NCBI GenBank assembly: GCA_903772945.1
Contig: CAICTM010000319.1
Coordinates: forward strand, 1 to 64,000
Reading direction: 5' to 3'
Origin: Seminavis robusta
Lineage: Eukaryota > Bacillariophyta > Bacillariophyceae > Naviculales > Naviculaceae
DNA: 64,000 nt
In this document: one piece after another, positions 53,974 to 64,000 of the stretch
Layout of the letters: every line of letters begins with the position of its first letter
How positions within the stretch are numbered: position 1 is the first letter of the stretch
Notes under the pieces: model-generated
The model's input: only the letters and a program-made list of their open reading frames with translations
Told to the model about the DNA's origin: nothing
Database searches by the model: none
Program-made: the position numbers and the translations under genes

Positions 53974-56300
53974 CTATGCACATGCGCAATTACATCCACA
54001 GAGCAAATCAGTGCAGTCAAATGAGAGTCCATACGGGCCAACACATGGATCAACGTAACTTCCAATGCAAGTTCCATTGATGGCACAAATGCGATCAGGA
54101 ACAGAACCAGACAACTGCGGATTCCCCTCCAGTGCAAGAGTGTGCAGGGACTGCTGGAGTGCAAACAACTCTTGGGGAATAATCCCGGAGAGAGAATTAT
54201 TGGCAAATGTTAGTTTCCCCATGGCTGCCAAGCTTCCCAACTCTAATGGAATCTGTCCTGATAAAAGATTGTGAGAGAATTCCAGCTCTCTTAAGTGTGT
54301 CAAGAGCCCAAATTCTGTTGGAATGCTTCCAGTAAGTTGATTGAACCTCAAGTTGCATGTGTACGCCAGGTTGGTGAGCAGTCCAAGCTCACTGGGCACA
54401 GGCCCGGTGAGCTGGTTGATCTTGATGGAAAACTGCGTGAGATTTGAGAGTTTGCCAAAAGCCGTAGGGATTGTGCCTTGTATGGAATTGTCAAATGAGG
54501 ACATCATCGTCAGTTTCGAGAGAAGGCCGAACTCACTTGGCAGGGTGCCAGAAAATCTATTCACAAACAACATGAGCGATTCAAGTGACGTTGATCTGCC
54601 AATCTCTGTTGGAATCGAACCTTAAAAAAAGGAAGAAAGGGATGATTAGAATGATGGAACTGACACCAGCAACACCAGACAGGACAGCCGAAAGCAAACT
54701 TCGTACCAGTGAAATCACTCTCTTGCATGTAGAGCTGCCGCAACTTTGTTAGAAGGCCCACTTCTGATGGAATACTGCCTTGCAGCTCTTTACTTCGGCC
54801 CACGATGAAGGCAACCAATTTAGTCAGTCGCCAAAGCTCTTCAGGAATGTATCCTTCTAGGTTGTTGCCACCCAAAGACACAACATGTAGGTTGCTCAAC
54901 AACCCAATTTCAGATGGTATCATTCCAGATAGATCATTTCGATTCAAAAAGAGTCCTTCCAGAGCTGTGAGTTGACCAATGTGGCTGTCCATGGTCCCTC
55001 CAAGTTTTGGATTCCAACCAAGAGACAAAGTCTTCAATGTGGTCAGCATAGCGAGTTCCAAGGGAACAGCGCCATCCAAGTTGTTCTGGTCCAGCCATAG
55101 ATGCTGGTAAAACCCATACGAGTCACAGGGCTGGGCTGCAGCAAGTGGTTCTGCAAAACCAGCCAGATATCCTGACATAACCTTGGACAACACGTTGGTA
55201 TTGGCAACATCTGGTTTGTTGTACCATTCACACTCGTGGATACTATGATTGAGCCATTTCTCATTGTTGTCCCATGTTTCCCCACCTGTGGCAAAGTAGA
55301 GGGTTGCCAATGCCAGTTTCTGCTTGATTCGAGCATCCGACATCTGCGACAAGATAACATTTCCTTCCTCCAAGAGCCACGCAAATGCCCTTGCTTGGGG
55401 GGAGTCTGGCTCTTGCAAGATTTTCCGAACCGTCAACGCTGTGGGGATTAGAGAGAGAATGTAGTTGGGCACGGAAGTTGGCATTTGAGTTTGGATGTCG
55501 CTTAGGTCGTCCTCCTTCTCTAGCCCTGTAGCCGCGTTTGCATCTGAAGATAGCTTGCTGGGAATAAACATCGCCACCAGAATCATGATCATCACCATTG
55601 CAAAGACGACCCCCAACAGGATTCCTGCTCTGAGCCGCCTGACTCGTTTGTGCTCTCTGGAGACAGCGATACTATATGTTTCTGGAGCAGCTTGAGGTAA
55701 GGCTGTTTGTAAGTTTTCGTCCTCCACCACCAAATTGGCCACAACCAACCCCTCATTATCCCGTGTCACTCCTGCTTCCACCCCCTCAGGTTGGATCCTA
55801 CCCGTAATATCCCAAGGGACCGATTCTTCCTCTGGTGTCGTGACACCGCCATTGGTATACCTTGATTGTTCGACGCTTCCGTGATTGGCATAGGCTCCCG
55901 GAAATGACGTTCGTATGGTTCTACCAGGAAACAGAGTTGGCGGCGATGGAATGTCGTCGTCGCCGGTTCGGGTAGCTGAATGACCCTTCTTTGCTGCCGT
56001 CTCTTTCAGCTGCCGGTCGTCAACTCTATTTGTGTTAATGGACCCTCCATTGTTTAGACTCGCACCTGTCGTCGATGCCCTACTAGTAGCCTGGTGTTCG
56101 GTGGCTTCTTTGCGGTCCGTCACAAACGAGAACTCCTTCTTCTTGGCCAGTGCTTGTTCCTGCCTTCTTCTTGCTACTTCTTTCGCAGCCTCCTCCGTTC
56201 CATTAAAAGACTCTCCGCAAACAACACCAGCCATGAGAGGCGGTTTCTTTGCGGATACCCCAGTCGGGCCGATAGCTGTTCCGTTTGCTGTTGCTTCCAT
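53974..56300 (-). CDS. LRR receptor-like transmembrane protein D (no kinase)
   Basis: Exons 56300-54707 and 54620-53974, intron 86 bases (GTACGA...TAAG), in phase; 746 residues. The N-tail has a charged helix (EEAAKEVARRRQEQALAKKK, 36-55), the motif FPGAYANHG (133-141) and GLVVANLVVED (184-194). The membrane helix is about 225-247 (VVFAMVMIMILVAMFI). The cap carries QEPDSPQARAFAW, LALATLYFATGGETW and WLNHSIHECEWY. LRRs of the SIPSEVGLLTKLRQL type follow, and the end is CTDLLCGCNCACA. It lies head to tail with C, with the same intron position and the same lengths of intron and second exon, so they are tandem duplicates. The extracellular part is conserved while the N-tails differ outside the short motifs. 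Confidence 0.9.
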
Positions 56301-58987
56301 TGCAATGGCCTGTTTGTCAACGTCGTCAAACTGTTAGTATGAATGCTCTTGGTGTTGTTATCGTCTGAAAAACCTTGAAGGAACAACGGTGCCGTAAGTC
56401 GAATCACTACTTTAGTTTTAAGATTCATCCGAAGCTATCCCGTTGATCAAGCAATGCATGAAGGCTTCAAGGCGAGCTCTGATACCGGTAGCTCAAGCAA
56501 TATACTCGTACCAGTACTAGTACTAGTATTCACAGCCAAAGCATCTTTGCTTGATACCTGAGGTCAAAGCAGAGTACAGCTTCTTTCTTGGTACTTCATA
56601 GCTACATGTAACTAGCTACTCTGAGAATTTAACTGGCTACCAGTACAGCGTAGCTACCATACCGGTACGGTACCGGTACTGTTAGCATCTTTTGAGACTC
56701 TTCTTTGCCCATGCATAAACCTGACCCTCGTGGCTTCCGTAGATAATATCCCTACTCTTTTATTAAAAGCTCTTTCTTCTTTCTCTCAATGATAAATGTC
56801 ACCTCATCCAACAGCGTTTGTAGGTGTTTTTCTTGGAAGAGTGCTTATTACTGTCTCTCGATCGGCTGTGTGCTATGGACTCGAATATGTTTAAATATCA
56901 AGGTAAGAACCTGAATTTTTGACTTGCCCTATCTCTGCATACACACTCATCGGTCGCTCCTGCGGAGAGGACTAACTCGACTCAACTTGTCTTTGCAATG
57001 ATTTCATGGACTCTCACTTGCTCATAGTGTCTGAGAAGGGTGAAGCAGCGAGGCAAAACTGGCTTCGGTGGGTAATGGTGTTACCGTACCGGTGCACGTG
57101 TAGCTACCGAGAACTCAGAGAGCATTAGATCTAGCTAGTACGACTGTACAGCACTCTGAGCAACCACCGGGAAGACTGTGCTACCAGCTAGCTAGGTATG
57201 AGGGACAGAATCACTGTAACAATTCAGCGGTGAGATTCAATTGACACTCCCTACCCAAAATTTCAGCCATGACGGAACGATTTCACTGAGGTTTTCTTTG
57301 AACGAGAGGCGTGAACGGGGTTTCCAGTATTTGTGGAAGCCACACCAACGATGTAGACTACGGTACGTAATGAAAAGGGGTTTGCAAGTACATGGCTGTA
57401 TTGGAGTATGCATATTATGCATAGTCGCCAGCTGCAGAGAAGAACTGGCTACCGGAGTAGATAGCAAGATGATGCGCTCCTTGTGAAAGCCGCACCACGG
57501 GTAATCCCTTCTAATCGGTCCAAGCAAAGGTTGAGATGGATAGGTTGGTCAGCGTAGTGTAGTAGCTCCAAGAACCCGCTCGTCTAGCGTGGCATAATCA
57601 CCTATCAGTAGTAGCCTGTCCTAGGTGGCGGCAAGGCAACTCTGTTTGGGCATGGAATGTTACCCAACCCTGTCAAAACCAGAGGCAAGATAACCAACCA
57701 GCCAGGGTGGTGTGGTGCTGCCTCGAGACTCGAGACAGCTTGCTTGACCGAACTCATCGCAAAACTCATAAATTCGTACGTGTGCACCTGAGCTGCACCT
57801 ATGTACACCTATGCATCGATGTACGGTACCAGGTACCATGAACCATGTACCCTACACTCCTAACTCACAGATAAGATAACTATATTCTAAGTCCAGTACT
57901 GGAGTACCGGTATCTTACAGGATTCATCAAAAGCCACATTGAGTCATTATCTTACAAGCAGCCCAATCTCAGTATCTTTCATATCTTATAGCCACTAGCA
58001 GCTATTGTCACATACCCTTATACTAACCATGCCCTCAGACAGTGCGGAGCGACCAACGAAGCCCCAGGAAGGCAAAGGTTCAAAGCCAAATTTGATGAAA
58101 CCAAACATATTGTGGTAGAGGCGGCACCGGACTTAGGTGCAGATGCTGGTGTGAAAGGTAGTGGGTACTAGCTGACCTCACTCCCCACATAGTAGTAGTA
58201 TTAGCTTAGGATTTGAGACATTGGTACTCATAGCTTATCTGATGGTTTGGGAAATCTGAGTGTCTAGTAGGTTATCTTAACATTATAAATTTCTAAAAAG
58301 TTGAGTACTCGGTATCTTAAACCCACTTATCTTAAGTGTAAGTGAGGAGTGTACCCCTACAGTACCCATGTACCCATTACTTGTACCCACTACCTGGTAC
58401 CCATCCTTGAGGCAATTGAGCAATTGAGGGCACTAATTAATTGAGCATCTGAACCACAAGGTTTAACATTCTTGGTTAATACCAGTCTGATTGCTAAATC
58501 CTATTTTCCGGAGATGTTCCATCAATTGATAAGGTTTAAAAGTAGCTTCACTTGAATCGGACGGCAATGGAGGGCTTTCTTAATTGATTAGCCACGTGTA
58601 CTGGATACATAAAAAAGAATGAGAGGAACCTCTTCTGTCTGGTAAAAACGGCAGTACTTCACCCCGAGTTTGACAGGACAAAGCTCAGGAGAAGCAGGAC
58701 AGCTGGACCAGCTCGGCGAACCAAACGACAGAGCTACGACCGGCAGCAGGACAAAAGGCGCAAACCGCAATAGCGGATCTTTTGTTCCTGTTTTTGCATC
58801 AACCATCGCATCACATGTCCGACAGCCCCAGTAATCATCTTGCATCTATCTAGATTACCATCGCATTTTGCTCTGGCTTCCTCCAAACCCAACATCAGAG
58901 GAATTTTAATCCATCCATTATCTGCTCGCTTTTTTAGTAGGGCAGCATTATTATATACCGTTCTGATCAAGACAGAAAGAAGAGACA
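56301..58987. other. Intergenic between divergent LRR genes D and E
   Basis: About 2.7 kb with no convincing gene. It is very rich in GTACCGGTAC, CTAGCTAG and similar palindromic words (56480-56700, 57060-57200, 57780-57920). Two short similar blocks (GTGGAAGCCACACCA near 57332 and GTGAAAGCCGCACCA near 57482) lie 150 bases apart. Confidence 0.5.
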
Positions 58988-61758
58988 ATGGAATTCCTTC
59001 CTACCAGCTACCACCAAGATCCTCGACTGATACGTCCCTTTGAAGACTTGGAGTTTTCTCGACGCCGCGATGACGAAGATACCTGCGTGTCGTCCGTAAC
59101 GGGATTTCCTGCCGAGCTCTATCCCGAGAGTGGGATGATGTATCCCTCTATCGACTCCTTACCAGACGTTCCTGATCATCATCACGCCATGCCGCCTCCA
59201 TTAGCACGATCGCCATTGTCTCCTCCCCCTTCCGTCAAGCCTTCTCCTTCCGTCAAATCTCCTCCTCCTCCAACTTCTAATACTACCCTGATGTATCCCT
59301 CTCTGGCCAGCATTGTCGAAATCCCCGATGCCTTGCCTTCTGCCGTCCAAAAACCGGGCGCCGAAGACCGTGCTCCCGAAGTGGCTGTCTTACCGAACCG
59401 TCGTGTCCCTCAACCGCCACAAGACGCTGACTACATGAGACGCACCGAATTGGCCATTCTCAAGGCCGCTCAGAATTCTCCCAAACGATCCACCCCAGCG
59501 TCACCCGCCATGAGTGTACCACCACATTTGCCACCCCCCCTCCAAGACGCATCGGCTACAAATCCGGCATCGTCGCTCGATGATTCCCAAGGAGACGATT
59601 ATCTGCGGCGTACCGAAGCCGAGATTCTCAAAGCCGCGGCTGGTGGGAAACCGCACTTTTTGTTACAGTCCAAAAAATCGTCCTTGGATGCTTCTGAAGT
59701 ATCAAGTCAAGAAGACGATGATTTCAAAATGGCTGCCTCGTTGCATAGCAAACAGCAAGAAGAGGAAGATTACAAAATGGCAGCTTCACTGCAGCAGCAA
59801 GAAGAGGGTATTGTTGTGAGCAATAAGAATCCTTCCCAACAAGATTCCAGCATGAACAGCAACCATTCGAAAAATTTGCAAACTGGCACCGACCCAACAA
59901 CCAACAGCGGCAGTGACGAAGACGACGAAGAAAATACCGGTCATAGCAGCGAACCAAGTGATGATAATCATGGTGTCATCATTACTACGTCCCAAGACAA
60001 CGAACACGTCGCTGAAGTGGCCGTCGTCACGGTGGCACCCCAACACGACGACGTGAAAAAGGACGATCCCAACGTCTGTGGCAAATCGTACTCCAAAAAG
60101 ACAATTCTCACCGCGACAGTGTTGTCGATTTTGACGGTTTTGGGAATCGTGATTTTACTCGGCGCCGTGTGCGGCAGTGGTCATTGTGGCAGCAGCGACA
60201 CGTTGGCATCCACCACAAGTGCGAATCCCCCGACGGAGCGATTTCGCGCTGTTCAAACTCAACTCGTGGCAACCTTTGGAACTTCGTATTTTGAGCAAGA
60301 TGATGAATATCCACGACAACAAGCACTCGACTGGATCGTGCACGAGGATCCCTTGCAATTGCCACACGATCATGTCTCGCTCTTGCAACGATTTATTCTC
60401 GCCGTGTTCTATTTTTCCACATCACGGCATACGGAATGGTTGGCATGCAATGCCGCCGATGCCGATCAGGGAGATTACTGCTACTATGCGCGAGGGCTCG
60501 AACATGCCGAACAATTTGGAATCCGATGGTTGGCCGGATATCACGAATGTCAATGGGCCGGAATACGATGTGCCGGTGTGTTGCAAGTGGAAGAAATTCG
60601 ATTGAGTAAGTTTCGCGTGTTGTGTCGGTAGTTAGTAGTTGGCGTTCGTGCGTCCTTGATCGACCATTGGCGGATTTAATTATTCCCCCTGTACGGTATC
60701 ACTCATATATATTTTTCAAATTTCGTTGCAGGCGCCAACCAAATCAATGGTCGCATCCCCTCCGAACTGGCGCTGCTCAGTGAACTCAAAGTGCTGTCGT
60801 TGTGGCACAATGAATTATCAGGGTCCTTACCCGTCGAACTCACCACGGGGCCGGTTTCCTTGCACACGCTGCAGCTACAAGAAAATAATCTCGTCGGGAC
60901 GTTGCCGAGTGCACTCTTTGCCAATCTCCACAACTTGGCGCATGTCAACTTGGGGGCGAATGCCTTTACGGGAGTGATTCCCACTGAAGTGGGTCTTCTC
61001 GCCGCTGCTTCGTCATTGGATCTACGATCGAATCAGTTCACTGGAACGCTTCCCATAGAGCTGTTTCGACTCTCCCAGTTGAACGAGTTGCACCTGTCGG
61101 GAAACAAGGTGAGTAAAATATGAGACGGCTAGTCGAGTCGAGTCCAGCCATGACCGCGACGTCGTATCCCGAACACAAAAACTCATCGACTTCTTGAATT
61201 CCATTTTACGTTTAGATCACTGGAACGATTCCATCGAAAATTCGTAACCTCGTCAGACTGGGTCATCTGGATCTGAGCGACACGTTGCTCTCGGGATTCC
61301 TCCCTTCCGAGATTGGACTGTTGCAGTCGATCCAATCACTGAACCTCGGCAACACAAAACTCGAAGGAAGTCTCCCGGAAGAGCTCTTCACCGGTGACAA
61401 GTCCCTTGCTTTGTTGTTCCTCAACGACTGTCAATATTCCGGGACAATCAGCAGCCAGGTGGGGTTGCTGACCAATCTTCGCGCATTGGACCTGTCCAAC
61501 AATGAATTTGACGGCAGTATTCCCAAGGAGATTGCCAATTTGAAAAAGCTGGATACTTTGAAACTGAACGGGAATCCGAGTTTAACGGGGGCCGTCCCGT
61601 CAGAAATTTGTACTTACCCGACGTTCCAGATACCCACAGCAACCTTGGTGGCAGATTGCCTAACTCCGCAAGGAGGCAATCCAAACGTTGAATGTGCATG
61701 TTGCTCATTGTGCTGCAGTCCCAGTTCCGGTGTCTGCCCTGAAGGGCTTATACGGTAG
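58988..61758 (+). CDS. LRR receptor-like transmembrane protein E (no kinase)
   Basis: Exons 58988-60605, 60732-61108 and 61216-61758, introns of 126 and 107 bases, all GT..AG and in phase; 845 residues. The N-tail is unusually long (about 370 residues) and modular: MYPSIDSLPDVPD and MYPSLASIVEIPD; two DYMRRTELAILKAA-type units (149-162 and 204-217); two DDFKMAASL-type units (244-252 and 260-268); and Pro-rich and acidic stretches. The membrane helix is about 372-395 (VLSILTVLGIVILLGAV). The cap is divergent (QRFILAVFYFSTS, then a Cys-rich insert DYCYYARGLEHAEQF before YHECQWAGIRC). LRRs follow, and the end is CACCSLCCSPSSGVC. It lacks the PGAY motif of its neighbours and is on the opposite strand, so it is an older, distinct member. 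Confidence 0.9.
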
Positions 61759-62407
61759 AAATGAAACAAGACTATTGTGGCAAATGTTATGAGGTACTAA
61801 GGCCATGTAATGTAGAGTAATGGAAACCCACTAGAATGAAATCATCACATTTCTCCGCAGAGGGATGGTGCAGAAACAGCAACGATTCCTGGTTCCTTTT
61901 AAAGACACCCTTGAGGCCATTGTCATCACCATGCTACAATTGACTAGCACTTCCAGTCCAGCCCTGCAAATGTCCACATGGATGTTGCACGACAGCATAA
62001 TGAAAACCTCCATATCACCTCCACCACTGACAGCGGCTCCTGACCCACTTGCTGGTGTCGCTTACATGCACTTGGCGGTCTGGATTCATTCTCTGTCACC
62101 TTCGGCTCCGATTTCTCAGCGACAGCATCCGCTTCTTAACTGCAATGGGCCATTGTCACTTCCCCACGGATCCTTTCAGCTAGCTCGCCCCCCTCCTCAT
62201 ATAGAATTTGCTCGATTACGTGCCGATCCATGTTGCGTTAACTGAGTACTGGTACCATGCTTTGGTTGCATACGGTAGGGATACGGTACCGGTTGCAAGC
62301 AGTGAGTGGACATTGTGTATTGGTTCTGGTGGGCTGGTTCGTCAAAATTAGAGAAGGGGAAGTTTCCACTGTGTGCGTTATTCAGCAATGGCAGTGTTTC
62401 CGACAAC
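61759..62407. other. Intergenic between convergent LRR genes E and F
   Basis: No gene. Shared 3' flank. Confidence 0.5.
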
Positions 62408-64000
62408 TCAGCAACAGTCTAGGTTGCTACAGTTGGCTACTACAACTGTGTCGCCAAGGCAAAAACTCGCCGGGACTTCGCCTGATATCCGTGTCTCAGA
62501 TACATCAAATTGCACCAACTTAACCATGGATTGTAGACTTTCTGGAATGGTTCCCTTCACAGGATTGCCGGACAGATCCAGCTCTTCCAAACCTTTGGTA
62601 ATGAACGAAGAGGAAACTGTGTGAGACAAAACTTGCTACTTGAAGCAAAGAACTCTTCCTGCAACGTAATACCTGTAAGAAGACCAAGCTCTGTTGGAAT
62701 AGTAGATCCAAATGCATTGTGCCCCATACCCAAGTACTGCAGAGTCACTACGCCTCCCAGTGTGGGACTAAGGATGGGGCCAAACCGGTTGCCAGTGGCG
62801 TTGAGAACCTCCAAACGAGGAGCAATATAGCTGGGAAATTGGAAGTTTCCTTCAAACAAATTGCTGTCAAACTTGACAACCCGCAGCATGAGAGCGCCAA
62901 ATCCTGCCTCTGAAGTCAGCATGCCAGAAATGCTATTGTTGGATAGAACGTAAACTTCCATATCTCCACCTCCCTGCGTGGGGGGATGTGGCCCATACAG
63001 TCGGTTGTGGGATATATCCAACACACGAACAGTCTTAATCCAGAAGCCTCGGGTTCCAATGCCATGAAGATTGTTTTTGGTCAAGTTGATCACCAGGTAA
63101 TGTCCATTGTCATCGCAGACGGGGTACTCAGCATCCTCTGGATGCTTGGAGAACCATTCACACTCATCAATATCATAGCTGAGCCAGTGATCATTTCGGA
63201 ACCAGTTGTCCCCACCAAAGGCATAATACCGGATAGCCAATGCAAATCTTTGTAACTTTCGCCAGTGTAGATATGTATCCAGGTAAGGGTCATTTAGCAT
63301 CCAACGGTTAGCCTTGTAATGAGGACTATCGTGATCTTCTCTGATTGCTCGGAGCACCCCTACTTCCACATCTTGCTCGTCAAAGGGAGGATACACAATG
63401 AAACCATCCTTGGGAGTGGTGCTTGGGCTGCCTGTGTATTCGCTTGTAGGAGGAGGTGTGAATGTCTCCTCTACATTGGTGCGACCGGCCAGGCCAACTG
63501 CTAATCCCACAGTCAACGCCAGGGCTACAATGAAAACCACCAACATGACAATCCATCCCAGCATCCTTGACTTTGCATTCGTTTCCATCTCGGAAACTTC
63601 CCTGGGCACTTTGGAATCTGACAGGGGATGGACATCCAATGCTTCTTCGAGGTCTTGCAAACTCCGCGTCGAACGTTGTCTGTGAGTGGAGCTATGACGA
63701 CGGGAAGAACGAAGACTTCGATTCGACGGATCTCGAGCAAAACTACCAATATGATACTCTTCGTCATCGTCATCATCGTCTTCGATCACCAATTCGGCGG
63801 ACAAACGGAACTCTTCTTCGGCGGACAAGATACGGGGCTCTTGTTCCATCTCCATCGCCGCAGACACATACGTCATTAGCACCGAATCGTCGTTCTCGGA
63901 TGCTCCAATGCCTCTCACAGGATAAGCACCCGGCCTTGGTTCTTCGACTACTCCCGCATTCGAGGTGCTTGCGGTTGTTGTTTCCGGCAAAGGTTGAGTA
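62408..64000 (-). CDS. LRR receptor-like transmembrane protein F, 5' end outside window
   Basis: Exons 63990(or beyond)-62673 and 62616-62408, intron 56 bases (GTATTA...ACAG), in phase. At least 508 residues; no ATG is found before the window edge, so the N-terminus is cut off. The N-tail has PRPGAYPVRG (about 19-28 of what is seen) and SAELVIEDDDDDDEE (65-79). The helix is at about 143-168 (MLVVFIVALALTVGLAVGL). The cap is complete (DHDSPHYKANRWMLNDP, QRFALAIRYYAFGGDNW, WLSYDIDECEWF). LRRs are fewer and less regular than in C and D, and it ends with ANCSNLDCC. No kinase. The cap resembles that of B and D, so the family signature is unambiguous. Confidence 0.85.

Noticed and set aside
57237-57527. 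A minus-strand 96-codon open frame with two GFHK blocks
   Set aside because: Low-complexity spacer; the two blocks come from a short direct repeat and no family or start context supports a gene.

Overview
The window looks like nuclear DNA of a raphid pennate diatom, most like Seminavis robusta. This rests on gene content and is not proven. Supporting signs are short GT..AG introns of about 55-170 bp, diatom-style bZIP and CRAL-TRIO proteins, kinase-less transmembrane leucine-rich-repeat (LRR) receptors in clusters, and intergenic DNA full of short self-complementary words built on CTAG, GTAC and ACCGGT.

Layout. The left end (0.2-10.9 kb) holds two tandem LRR receptor copies on the minus strand. 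The distal one is broken and carries a C-rich insertion; the other is whole. A broken armadillo-repeat gene lies between them. The middle (12-50.7 kb) holds dispersed single genes: a SulP/STAS anion transporter, a CRAL-TRIO lipid-binding protein, a double-GH20 type II membrane protein, a small membrane protein, a three-exon bZIP factor, a Nudix-like protein, an orphan basic nuclear-type protein, a seven-helix receptor, a stramenopile-type hypothetical, a membrane-anchored serine carboxypeptidase, a full-length pogo/DDE_1-type transposase, a 2OG-Fe(II) oxygenase and a SAP/PcfJ-like gene interrupted by one TAG. Gene relics are scattered among them: an SDR, a split and inverted LigB/DODA-like dioxygenase, and a CRAL-TRIO tail. 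Two inverted copies of an undescribed repeat of about 620 bp lie 30 kb apart. The right end (51.1-64 kb) is an array of four more LRR receptors; the last runs off the window.

The receptors share one plan: a disordered cytosolic N-tail, one membrane helix, a paired-tryptophan cap, then LRRs, with no kinase. Five of the six carry a short PGAY-type motif in the tail (C has PGAF), and C, D and F share a second hydrophobic motif nearer the membrane. This suggests signalling through recruited partners. Together with the seven-helix receptor, the possibly lectin-like double GH20 protein and the anchored carboxypeptidase, the window is rich in cell-surface and secretory functions. Whether these genes act together cannot be told from sequence. 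Exon joins given here were read by eye from splice signals and frame, and need transcript support.
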